NCBI GenBank assembly: GCA_029844215.1
Contig: CM056738.1
Span: 76,934,093 to 76,998,092 of the forward strand
Direction of reading: 5' to 3'
Source of the DNA: Przewalskia tangutica
Lineage: Eukaryota > Streptophyta > Magnoliopsida > Solanales > Solanaceae
Length of the DNA stretch: 64,000 nt
Shown: piece after piece, positions 34,122 to 43,815 of the stretch
How positions within the stretch are numbered: the stretch's first letter is position 1
Layout of the letters: each line of letters starts with the position of its first letter
Program-made: the position numbers and the translations under genes
Notes under the pieces: model-generated
Told to the model about the DNA's origin: nothing
Databases searched by the model: none
Seen by the model: only the letters and a program-made list of their open reading frames with translations

Positions 34122-34270
34122 TGGTAGAATAGTGTAATTTTCTTGATTGAGTTATTTTATTAATGTCATATATATAAAGTATACAATTGTAGTCCTAATA
34201 GAATTATGATCTCTATTTTACCTTAATTACATAATATATTGTGAATATATATGGAATATATTTACTATCA
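34122..34270 (-). repeat. 3' LTR of Ale-type copia (149 bp)
   Basis: Plus-strand TGGTAGAATAGTGTAATT to TTTACTATCA. It is followed inward by CACTCCCTCAG, the complement of a purine-rich tract. Similar LTRs stand at 37221, 38141, 39556 (fragment) and 57980. Confidence 0.7.
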
Positions 34271-34279
34271 CACTCCCTC

Positions 34280-35760
34280 AGTCGGAGCGGAAGGAGGCCG
34301 AACGCTGAGACTGAATCTGAAGTCAAGGAACAGTTGTCGAGGAAGTCCCTTTGTGAAGATATATGCATACTTATATGAATAAGGAACATGCAACACCCTA
34401 ACGTGACCAATTGCAACCTTCTCACGAACAAAGTGAATATCCATCTCAGTATGCTTGGTTCGCTGATGCTGAACCGGGTTATGAGACAAGTAGACAACAG
34501 ATATGTTATCACAGTAAACCAAAGATGTCTTACGTATGAGACAATGAAGCTCAAAAAGAATATTGTGAAGCCAACATAGCTCGGCAATGACGTTCGCAAT
34601 GCCTCGATATTCTGCTTCTGCACTCGAACGAGAAAGTGTGGCTTGCCGCTTGGCAGATCACAATATGATATTATCTCCCAAAAATACACAATAGCCAGAC
34701 GTAGAGCGACGAGTTTCCGTGTAGCATGTAGGAGAGCAATCTAGTCGGAGTTGAGGGATATAAATGAAGTCCATAGTTAAGAGTGAGCTTAACGTACCAA
34801 ATGATACGCTTAAGAGTTGTAAAGTAAGGCTTTATAGGGGAGTGCATGAACAAGCACACATGTTGAACCGCATATTCAATATCTGATCGAGTGAAGGTGA
34901 GATACTGAAGAACACCTGCGAGACTCCTATAAAGAGATAGATCACTGACCGGATCCCCATCATCTACATTGAGTTTGGACTTGGAGTCTACAGGAGTGGG
35001 CATGATCTTACAATTTGCAATTTTAGCCTTGGAGACAATCTGCTCTGCATACTTACGCTGATACAAAATATGACATGTGTGGATCTGGTCACTGATATCT
35101 CAAAAAAATAACTCAACTTATCCAAGTCAGTCATAGCAAATTCGTACTTGAGTAGGGCAATGATCTCGTGCTTCAGGCCAACTGAAGAAGTTGTCAGAAC
35201 AATAGCATCGACATATAACAAAAGGTAAGTTGTGTCAGTACCTCGATGAAAAATGAATAATGAATTATCACTTTTGCTGCACACGAAACCGATATGTATG
35301 ATGTAAGTGGCAACCCGCTCATACCAAGCCTTGGGGGATTGTTTCAGCCCATATAGCGACTTACAAAGATGACAAACATTTTGAGGAGCCTTCGGATGCA
35401 CAGATCCTTGAGGTTGATGCATATAGACGGTTTCTTTCAAATTCTCATGTAAGAAAATATTATTTACATCAAGCTAGTGAATAGGCCAATTTTTCCCCAT
35501 AAAAATGCTCAAAACAGTACGGATGGTAGCTGGCTTAACCACTGGGCTAAAAGTCTTACCACAATCAACACTCTCATACTGCATTATGCCATTTGCCATA
35601 AGTCCATCCTTGTAACGTTCAAGGGCACTATTATCTTTGAACTTATGATGAAATTGCCACATACAATGGATTACATTCACCACCTCAGGTCGCGGAACAA
35701 GATCCCAAGTGCGTTGTGAAGTAAGCGCATTAAACTTCTCTCGCATGGCTGCATTCCAAT
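34280..35760 (-). pseudogene. Ale-type copia RT and RNase H remnant
   Basis: Minus-strand pieces: RT start (35746-35474; QRTWDLVPRP, YKDGLMANG, GKTFSPVVKPATIRT), RT core (35440-34988; CKSLYGLKQSPKAWYERV, LLLYVDAIVL), RT-RNase H link (35066-34671; DLSLYRSLAGVLQYLTFTRSDI), and RNase H (about 34680-34280; QHQRTKHTEMDIHFVREKV). The catalytic YVDD reads YVDA, so the second Asp is lost. An in-frame stop near 35477 and several frameshifts break it. Not functional. Confidence 0.8.
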
Positions 35761-36039
35761 TCAGGTCAAGTTTGGCTAAGGTTGGATATTAGGAATGGGT
35801 GAGATGATTTGAGTCGATAGGTTAAAGTGAACTTTTGATTTAAAAATTTCGTATTGTATACGAGTTTTCATTTGGTGAGTGGGAACGGTCACGGGTGGGG
35901 CAAAGGGCTGGGTGGTGACAGGCAGGACTGGGCAACGGAGTTAGGATTGGGTCAAGGCTGGGTAGATTGGTTGTTAGGGGCTGGGTAGGGTGCCAGGTAG
36001 GGTTTGGCGGGCAACCGATTGGGGTGTTGTTTCGGGTAG

Positions 36040-36340
36040 TTACAGGGATGGGATCGAGAAGTGGGGGTGGGGTCGATGTGATAGGTTGTTGGACGACCGA
36101 TGGTTGCGGATTTTGTAGTGAATTTTGGAGGAGAGGGGAGGTGTCCGAGTCATCAAGAAGAAAATCATAATTAGTGACTCAAAATTTTTGGATGTTGTCG
36201 AACGGAAAGACGTACTCAACAAACGTGACATGGCGTGAGATTAAGATTTTGTTTGTGGATATATCATAGCATAAGTACCTCCTATGGTTTGATGGGAAAC
36301 TGTGAAAGACGCATAGAGTGGAGCGATGTGCTAATTTGTG
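36040..36340 (-). pseudogene. Ale-type copia integrase tail remnant
   Basis: The minus strand around 36290-36170 is the counterpart of the integrase tail better kept at 59640-59500 (FLGFPSNHREYLCYEL region), here with indels. The adjoining 35800-36040 is G-rich on the plus strand and encodes a Pro/Ser-rich linker on the minus strand, as in the other copy. Confidence 0.55.
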
Positions 36341-37220
36341 AGGCACCATGGAGGCCCGATTTGGTTAAAGAACTAAAAGCATGGCCCAAATCCGTTGGAT
36401 TGAGGCTGGACGGCTACTATTGGGCTGCTGTGTAGTGGGCCTGGTAGCTGGAAAGGGGTCGGTGGTGCTGAGCCACTGTATATTATTCTCGATGGTGAGC
36501 CCAGAATGCTGGGCTACAACGAAAAATATCATGTGATGTTTATGGATGGTAGGTTAGATAGATAGACTATGTTGTTGAAGATACCCAACACTGATGATGT
36601 TGGATGCATTTGAGGATCTGGATGACTAATGTTTATCTTTGGTACCCCTCAATATCGTAACATGTGGCACGACTACAGAAATTATGATTGCTGCAAAAGA
36701 CAACTTTCTTGGAAAATATTGATACAAAGATACTCTAGTTATGAATCTCGCAGCAGTGATTTACAATGATGAAAATAAAATAAAGAAATTGGCAATGAAA
36801 CAACATTGTGTATTGAAGTCAACAACACAATTTAGATATGGAGGCAAATTTGTCGAGAATAACAGGTTTGAAATCGTTGCGTACGCGAAACGTGGCAGCC
36901 CGCCCAGAGTTTGACCTTCTCCGAGTAAATGAAAAAGTAAGGTTTTTTGGGTACTGGATTCGTCAGAAGAACTTCCCCCTCTTGAAAACTGACTAATCAA
37001 ACAAAGGGGGTCACTTTTTTTTATGAGGGTAGGGAGTTTCAAAGGCCATTTGCGGGACATTTCACACGGCACCTCCATCGAGGCAGCGAACTAGTAGATC
37101 ATCTTTCCTGAGGAATGGAAGGATGTAGTGATATTCGAATTCTCCGGCTACATGTCCTAACCACTAGACTTTAGGGGTATATAGAATAGACTTTTCGTAG
37201 AGGAGGCTAGTGTTTGGCTT
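36341..37220. other. Unrecognised interior of Ale-type copia
   Basis: No gag, protease or integrase core identified. There is a 105-codon minus-strand frame at 37078-36761 that I do not recognise and treat as chance. The segment may be filler left by deletion or foreign sequence. Confidence 0.4.
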
Positions 37221-37393
37221 CTAATACAATATAGAATAGTGTAATTTTTCTTGATAGAGTTCTCTTATAATGTCATATATATAGAATATACAATTGTAGT
37301 CCTAATAGAATTAGAATTTCTATTTTACCTTAATTACACTAAATATTAATTACAAAATATATTATGAATATATATGAAATATATCCACTATCA
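37221..37393 (-). repeat. 5' LTR of Ale-type copia
   Basis: Same family as 34122-34270 (AGAATAGTGTAATTT to CCACTATCA) with a 20-25 bp longer AT-rich part (TTACACTAAATATTAATTAC). The inner boundary is soft because the PBS side is degraded. Confidence 0.6.
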
Positions 37394-37916
37394 CTCCTTA
37401 TCAACAATTAAAGTAAAATATGCAACGTGGTATGAGGATATATACACATAACAACCACCAGCAGATTCATTGCAATCGTACGTACCTTGTATGTATTGTA
37501 TGCATGTGCAATCTCATACATAGTAATTAAATAGGAGTTGGAAGTTCTCAACAATGATAGATTCTAAATTTAGACCGTGCATTTTGAGTTGAGAGAGTGC
37601 GTTGTGAAAAAATAAATTTATTTTTATTTTACGTATATATATATATATATATCGTTTAGCTACGGTTACAAAATAGAAGGAAGGAAAAGCTTGAGGCATG
37701 GTATGATATTGCTTGTCTATAGATTTAACAAAACACTCTTTTTCGATACAAGAAATTTTTTATCAATTGAATTTTAAGTGACCGATTAGAAGAACATAGC
37801 AAGAAAGGTTACAAACCTTTTCTGAACAGATTGAGAAAACAATGATCTGTTTCATGTGTGGTACCTATTTATTTCACTCCTGATACTCATTTGTAGAATA
37901 TTACAAACTATATAAC
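37394..37916. other. AT-rich spacer with (TA)n
   Basis: No gene supported. A short (TA)n microsatellite lies at about 37633-37652. Confidence 0.5.
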
Positions 37917-39065
37917 CCATATGTTATTTCACTTTAACTCAATTGTAGAATACTCACTCCTTATGTTATTTCACTTTAATATTACTAACTATATAACCCA
38001 TATAGCAATCCACAACCTGTATTGATTAGTGCAGTCGATCTAAACATGCATGTGCTCAGCTTCAAGTTTCCAGCTACCTACTAGCCAATTGTAAAATACT
38101 GGACGTAGTCGTCATATTTAGAAGCTCTATTCTTATGATATGACAGAATAGTGTAAATCTCCCTCATATAGTTCTAGTATTAGTGTAATATATATAGAGT
38201 ATATAATTGTAGTTCTAATATAATTAGAATCTTCATTTTACCTTAATTATATTAATTATATTAAAATAATAATTACAAAATATATTGTGAATATATATGG
38301 AATATATTCACCATCACACTCCCTCAGTCGGAGCGAGAGGAGGCCGGACGCTGAGACTAAATCTGAAATCAAGGAATAGTTGTCGAGTAAGCCCCTTTTC
38401 TGAAGATATATGCGTACTAATACAAAGAAGGAACACGCAACACCCTAACGTGATCCATTGCAACATTCTCTCGAACAAAATGAATATTCATCTCAATATG
38501 CTTGGTTCGCTGATGTTGAACTAGGTTATGAGACAAGTAGACAACAAATATGTTATCATAGTAAACTAAAGATGCCTTACGTATGGGACAATGAAGCTCA
38601 AGAAGGAGATTTCGGAGCCAACATAGCTCGGCAACAACGTTCGCAACGCCTCTATATTCTTCTTCTGCACTCGAACGAGAAATCATGGCTTGCCGCTTGG
38701 CAGACCACGATATGATATTATCCCCCAAAAATACATAATAGTCGTACGTAGAGCGGCGGATATCCGGACAACCTGCCTAATCTGCGTCTGTGTATGAGAT
38801 CAATCTAGTCGGTGCTGAGGGATATAAATGAAGTCCATAGTCAAGAGTGTCATTAACGTGTCGAGTGATACGCTTAAGAGCTGTAAAGTGAGGCTTCCTA
38901 GGAGCATGCATGAACAAGCACACATGTTGAACTACATATGTAATATCTGTCTGAGTGAAAGTGAGATACTGAAGAGCACCTTCGAGACTCTTATAAAGAG
39001 AGGGATCACTAACTGAATCCCCATCATCTACACTGAGTTTGGACTTGGAATCGACGAAAGTGAGT
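37917..39065 (-). mobile_element. Duplicated segment: flank plus 3' end of an Ale-type copia (first copy)
   Basis: Nearly identical by eye to 57757-58885. It includes about 220 bp of unique-looking flank, the copia LTR (about 38141-38316) and RNase H/RT end (38297-39065, minus). Because the flank is duplicated too, this is a segmental duplication rather than two insertions. It stops abruptly at 39065/39066, where an inverted Athila LTR end begins. Confidence 0.7.
38417..39055 (-). pseudogene. Ale-type copia RNase H and RT C-terminus (first duplicate)
   Basis: The minus strand reads SVSDPSLYKSLEGALQYLTF, RKPHFTALKRITRHV, then (next frame) DNIISWSAKRQAMISRSSAE, EYRGVANVVAELCWLRNLL, YYDNIFVVYLSHN and HQRTKHIEMNIHFVRE. 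These are the RT-RNase H link and RNase H of the Ale group. The RT active-site part is cut off by the junction at 39066. Confidence 0.8.
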
Positions 39066-39555
39066 GATGCGCGATTTATGCACACACTTACGCAAATGCA
39101 CATGTTGTGACAAGTAATATAGTCTAGAAGACCGAGTTATCGTCCTCAGGGATTAGTGTTCAATTCTCAAATTTTATTCTATGGTATCTATTTGGCAACC
39201 GATGATTGATAACGTGTTTATAACTATAATTATGAATGCTAATTAAACTACTTTGTTTTACTTCAGATATGATGGAAATAGGGCTTCCAAATCTCCTCAA
39301 CTATCCGCTTATCTTACTTGTTAATGCAATTAATTATGGTTCTTCTTCTATTTTGAGATAGCAGGTTAACTAAGCCGTTTTATACTCTTGTTAAGGTAAT
39401 ATAAACACTCAACCCCAATATAGAACTCTTCTAACTTTCGGTGATAAGATTGACTATAAAAGAGGATTAAGAGCAATAACCTATCAAGACTACACAAGTA
39501 TCGGGGTACTTTCGTCCACGATTTAACCCATGTTTATTCAACTATAGCATATTCA
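39066..39555 (-). repeat. Inverted Athila LTR fragment
   Basis: Starts TGATGCGCGATTTATGCAC, the complement of the end of the LTR at 39666-40894, and runs about 490 bp to CACAATCTCCCC. It then joins the copia LTR scrap at a shared CCTT. The outer terminus is intact and the inner end truncated, so it is the remnant of a second, oppositely oriented Athila insertion. Confidence 0.75.
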
Positions 39556-39665
39556 CAATCTCCCCTTAATTACATTAATTATACTAAAATAATAATTACA
39601 AAATATATTGTGAATATATATGGAATATATTCACTATCACACTCCCTCAGTCGGAGCGGGAGGAG
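39556..39665 (-). repeat. Third scrap of the Ale-type copia LTR and adjoining tract
   Basis: Matches 58077-58178 and 38215-38330: the end of the copia LTR, then CACTCCCTCAGTCGGAGCGG. The forward Athila element begins directly after GGGAGGAG, so this is that element's target. Confidence 0.7.
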
Positions 39666-40894
39666 TGATCGGTGTATTTTATACACCTTTTAAGTCATTT
39701 TTAGTTAGTCTTTTGCTCATTTTTGTACAAATATGTGTCGTCTTAGGATAAATTTTTTCTTTTGAGTCATAATGGTTTAAAGTGGCACATTGGCGAAAAG
39801 GAGTGAAAAGAGGGCAGAAACAGAGGTTCCAGAGCTCAAAAAGTTGAAAAGTTGGCAACCCGGGCGAGAGAAAGGGCGGCGCCGCGGCGCCTCCAACCAG
39901 CAGCAGAGCGCCACGACGCCCAAAGAGCAGAGTCGCAGAGTTTGGCGCGCTGCCAGGCCGCGTCGCGCTAAGCGGAAAAATTGCCAAACTGGACTGAATG
40001 GGCCAAGGCCAAGAAGGAAAAGGTTTGGGATGTTTTTGAGGTTATAAAAAGGACTTTTTAGGTCAGATTTTGGGGATGCCACACTTGACAACTCATCACA
40101 ACTTGGAGATCAAGATTGGAGACTTACTTTTATGTAATTTCTTGTTCTTTATTTTATTTCTTTCTAGTTTATGTTGGATATTAGTTTAGTTCTTGGCATG
40201 TCTATGGCTAGGAACTAACTTAATTTAGGGCTTTCCATGTCGAATCACTTGAACCTCGTTCTTATGAATTAATGCATGTTTTGGTTTCTTCTTCTTATTG
40301 TTGATATTTATTCAATATTTGTTTTGATTGCTTGATAATTAATTGATCACTAATTATCATAACTTATATGATTTCTAATCGAAATCCGAAAGGGGAGATT
40401 GTGAATATGCTATAGTTGAATAAACATAGGTTTAAATCGTGGACGAAAGTACCCCGATACTTGTGTAGCTTAATAGGTTATTGCTCTTAATCCTCCTTTG
40501 TAGTCAATCTTGTCATCGAAAGATAGAAGGGTTCTACATTGGGGTTGAGTGTTTATATTACCTTAACAGAAGTATAAAACGGCTTAGTTAACCTGATATC
40601 TCAAAATAGAAGAAGAACCATAATTAGTTGCATTAACAAGTAAAGCGATCGGATAGTTGAGGAGATTTGAAAGCCCTATTTCCACCATATCTGAATTAAA
40701 GTAAAGTAATTTAGTTAGCATCTATAATCATAGCTATAAACAATTCATCAAATTATCGTTTACCAAATAGATACTACATAATAGAAGTTGGTAATTGGGC
40801 ACTAATCCCTGAGGACGATAACTCGGTCTTCTAGACTATATTACTTGTCACGACACGTGCACTTGCGTTTATTGTGTGCATAAATCGCGCATCA
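39666..40894 (+). repeat. 5' LTR of Athila
   Basis: TGATCGGTGTATTTTATAC to AAATCGCGCATCA, 1229 bp. It contains a GC-rich cluster (39870-39980) and TATAAAAA at 40043-40050. It is followed by AGTTTT and the PBS. Confidence 0.88.
39870..40050 (+). promoter_or_regulatory. GC-rich cluster and TATA box in Athila 5' LTR
   Basis: CGGCGCCGCGGCGCCTCC at about 39878, GCGCCACGACGCCC, GGCGCGCTGCC and GGCCGCGTCGCGC, followed about 70 bp later by TATAAAAA (40043-40050). It is less regular than in the 3' LTR. Confidence 0.5.
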
Positions 40895-40900
40895 AGTTTT

Positions 40901-40918
40901 TGGCATCGTTGTCGGGGA
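40901..40918 (+). other. Primer-binding site of Athila
   Basis: TGGCATCGTTGTCGGGGA, six bases after the LTR. Athila-group elements usually carry TGGCGCCGTTGCCGGGGA here (from memory). The differences fit decay at CpG sites. Confidence 0.75.
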
Positions 40919-41072
40919 TTGGCGTAGTTCGATATCATTCTATCTATTCTTAATTTCTAATTTGGTTTTTATTTTTCTTTTTATTACTATTTTTTTTTAC
41001 TTTATTTTATTGGTGAAACCGTGCGCCGTGATCCGTTTGTTGGTTTTGATTCATCTCAGGGACCCTGCAAAC

Positions 41073-41471
41073 ATGGATTACCACTATCAACAATGTAATC
41101 CCCAAGCCCCTCAGGAAGAGCAGGATGGGCTACGAACATCCATACTCAGGCTAACTAGGCACCAAACTCAGTTCATGGACGAAACGAGAGTGTCCCTGAA
41201 GAATTTGGAAACGCAAATAAGACAACTCGTGGGCATGCTAAGCAACAGAATACAAGGGAATCACCCTGAACATGTTGGGAAGAATGTAAAAGAGCAATGC
41301 CAGGCGATTGACCTGAGAAATGGTGAACCAGTGGAAGCAAGCGAAACAGTAGGAAAGTTCTCAGGGCCGCGGCGCCGTGGCTTTAGAGGGTACAATGAGT
41401 TTGGGAGTTGTTGTGGACGCACCCCAGGTGAAGATATCGTACCCCCAGAGGCTAAAAACAAGTTCTCGTGA
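41073..41471 (+). pseudogene. Athila gag, strongly shortened
   Basis: The ATG at 41073 gives MDYHYQQCNPQAPQ and then jumps to the end part of gag (HQTQFMDETRVSLKNLETQI, RQLVGMLSNRIQGNHP, EQCQAIDLRNGEPV). The central capsid-like part and the zinc knuckle are missing, probably by deletion. The frame is lost near 41370, next to a GGGCCGCGGCGCC motif (41364-41376), and the protease continues in another frame. Confidence 0.75.
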
Positions 41472-42483
41472 CAAACAGTTCTCTAAATTCCTGGAAGTTC
41501 TCAAACAATTGCAACTCAACATCCCGTTTGTTGAGGCGCTAGAGCAGATGCCGAGTTATGTAAAGTTCATGAAGGAGATTCTCAGCAAAAAGAGGAGGAT
41601 AGATGACTACGAAACAGTGTTGTTGACTGAAGACTGCAGTGCCATCCTACAGAGAAAGCTACATCAGAAGTTGAAAGATCCGGGGAGTTTCACCATCCCA
41701 TGCACTATAGGAAAGTTTGAGTGTCAGAAGGCGTTGTGTGACTTGGGGGCAGGTATAAATTTGATGCCCTATCTGGTGTTTTGCAAACTTGGAATGTGAG
41801 AAGCCAGACCTACAAACATCACTTTGCAGCTAGTTGACCGCTCCATCGTCCACCCTAGAGGAGTCATCGAGGATGTGTTGGTGAAGGTGGACAAGTTCAT
41901 CTTTCCCGCTGATTTCATCATCTTAGACATGAGAGATAATGACATGATCCCCATCATACTTGGCAGACCCTTCCTAGCCACAGGACAGACACTCATTGAT
42001 GTTCGAAAAGGTGAGTTGAGACTTCGTGTGGAAGAAGAAGAGGTGATTTTCAATGTTTTTCGAGCAGCAACCTTCCCAGAGGCAAGTGAAAACTGCTTCG
42101 CCATTGATGTGATCGAAGAAGCAGTGTCGGAAAATGGGTTCAGAAATGCTGATGCGCTTGAAGAAGTGCTAACTCAATGGGATGATAATAGTGGCAATGA
42201 CCCGAATCTGATGGAGTTTGCAAATTGAATGAATTCTTATGAGAAGTGTGATAAGAAGAGATATGAAGAGCTTGGGCAGATGCCAGAGAGATTATTACCA
42301 TCCACAGAAAAGGCTCCAGAGTTAGAGTTGAAGACTCTACCAGATCATTTACAGTACCGATATCTAGGTGAGAATCAATCCTTACCAGTGATCATCTCAT
42401 GTCATCTATCCACAGTAGAGATTGAGAAGTTCTTTGAAATCGAGGGCTCATGGCGTGACATTGGGTGGACATTAGAGACATAA
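41377..42483 (+). pseudogene. Athila aspartic protease and linker to RT
   Basis: It reads QVKISYPQRLKTSS, DKQFSKFLEVLKQLQLN, DPGSFTIPCTIG, the active-site region CDLGAGINLMP, then an in-frame TGA (41797-41799), VDRSIVHPRGVIEDVLVKVD, and IILGRPFLATGQTLIDVRKG. Another in-frame stop falls at 42226-42228, and the frame goes on into the linker to a frameshift near 42470. The protease would cut the gag-pol polyprotein. It lies directly upstream of RT as in a normal Athila. Confidence 0.82.
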
Positions 42484-43250
42484 GGGGATAAGTGCACAAC
42501 GCGGTGATACATAAGATCCGTCTAGATGAGGAGAGCAGACCCTCCATTGAGGCACAGACGAGACTGAATCCAAATATGAAGGAGGTAGTCAGAAAAAAAA
42601 TCATGAAATAGCTTGATGCTGGGGTAATTTATCCTATCTCTGACAGTGCATAGGTGAGTCCGGTGCAAGTGGTGCCCAAAAAGGGTGGTATGACAGTAGT
42701 GACCAATGAAATGAATGAGATCATTCCATCTAGAACAGTTACTGGATGGAGAATTTGCATTGACTTCCGCAAATTGAACAAGGCAACCAGAAAAGACCAC
42801 TTCCCGTTGCCATTTCTAGATCAGATGTTGGATAGACTTGCAGGGCACAACTACTACTGCTTTTTGGATGGGTACTCAGGGTATCATCAGATTGTCATAG
42901 CACCAGAAGATCAGGAAAAGACAACATTCACCTGCCCCTTTGGGACGTTTGCATTCAGAAGGATGTCATTTGGACTTTGCAATGCACCTGCGACCTTTCA
43001 GAGGTGTATGATGGCAATTTTCTCTGATATGGTGGAGAGGACTATAGAGATTTTTATGGATGATTTCTCGGTCTTTGGGTCCTCGTTCGACGAGTGTTTG
43101 AGGCACTTGGAAGCAGTGTTGAAACGGTGTGAAGAGTCCAACCTTGTGCTGAATTGGGAGAAGTGTCACTTCATGGTAAAAGAGGGGATTGTCCTTGGAC
43201 ACAAAATATACAACCAAGGTAATGAGGTGGACAAAGCAAAGATTTCATAA
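42484..43250 (+). pseudogene. Athila reverse transcriptase
   Basis: From about 42484 in a shifted frame, with TAG stops at about 42609 and 42652 that replace Trp codons. Then QVVPKKGGMTVV, GWRICIDFRKLNKATRKDHF, LPFLDQMLDRLAGHNYYCFL, DGYSGYHQI, FGLCNAPATFQRCMM, and the catalytic IFMDDFSVFG (43049-43078). The FMDD site is intact. A frameshift after EVDKAKIS near 43248 breaks the join to RNase H. RT copies the element RNA into DNA in the virus-like particle. Confidence 0.88.
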
Positions 43251-43815
43251 TCGAGAATCTACCACCTCCAGTATCAACAAAAGGGGTCAGAAGTTTCCTT
43301 GGGCATGCCGATTTTTATAGAAGATTCATCAAGGACTTCTCAAAAGTTTCAAAACCGCTTTCCACTTTGCTAATGACTGGGGTTGCTTTTGAATTCAATA
43401 AGGAATGCATGACCGCTTTTCAGACACTCAAGGAGAAGCTCATCTTAGCACCCATAGTCATTGCACCAAACTGGGAGCTTTCATTCGAACTAATGTGTGA
43501 TGCAAGTGATTATGCAGCGGGAGTAGTGCTTGGGCAGAGGGTCGATAAGGTATTTAGATCCATTACTAAGCTAGTAAAACTCTTAACGATGCACAGTTGA
43601 ATTATGCCACTACAGAAAAGGAATTGCTAGCAATAGTATATGCATTCGAGAAATTCAGGCCATACTTAATTGGGAATAAGGTGATAGTATACATTGACTA
43701 CTCTGCCATAAAATACTTGATGACAAAGAAGGATGCAAAACCTCACCTGATCCGATGGGTTCTGCTATTACAAGAATTTGACATGGAGATCCGTGATAAG
43801 AAGGGGACAGAGAAC
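43251..43815 (+). pseudogene. Athila RNase H, interrupted at 43815
   Basis: It reads RSFLGHADFYRRFIKDFS, ECMTAFQTLKEKLILAP, LMCDASDYAAGVVLGQ, then a frameshift near 43595 and NYATTEKELLAIVYAFEKFR, YIDYSAIKYLMTKKDAK, HLIRWVLLLQEFDMEI. The chromovirus LTR begins at 43816 after AGAAC; the reading continues at 53492 after the same AGAAC (SGADHLSRLE). The normal HxL and D residues are partly changed (YIDYSAI, where the family has D-H). Confidence 0.82.

Larger units (their letters stand above)
34122..37393 (-). mobile_element. Ale-type Ty1/copia element, minus strand, internally decayed
   Basis: Short LTRs at both ends: 34122-34270 (3' LTR) and about 37221-37393 (5' LTR), ending ACTATCA on the right. 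CTCC(T) flanks both sides, giving a 4-5 bp target duplication. Next to the 5' LTR a TGTATTAGAAGCC-like stretch (minus) resembles a degraded initiator-Met PBS. Inside are RNase H, RT and an integrase tail. Most of gag, protease and integrase is missing or unrecognisable. The short LTRs and the SRSSAE and RTKHIE-like RNase H motifs of related copies point to the Ale/Retrofit lineage. Confidence 0.75.

Noticed and set aside
36761..37078. 105-codon minus-strand frame inside an Ale-type copia
   Set aside because: No resemblance to gag or any family I know, and the region is decayed. Kept only as unrecognised interior.
39777..40091. Open frames across the GC cluster of the Athila 5' LTR (also 56638-56975)
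   Set aside because: GC-rich palindromes lack stops, and the frames differ between the two LTRs.
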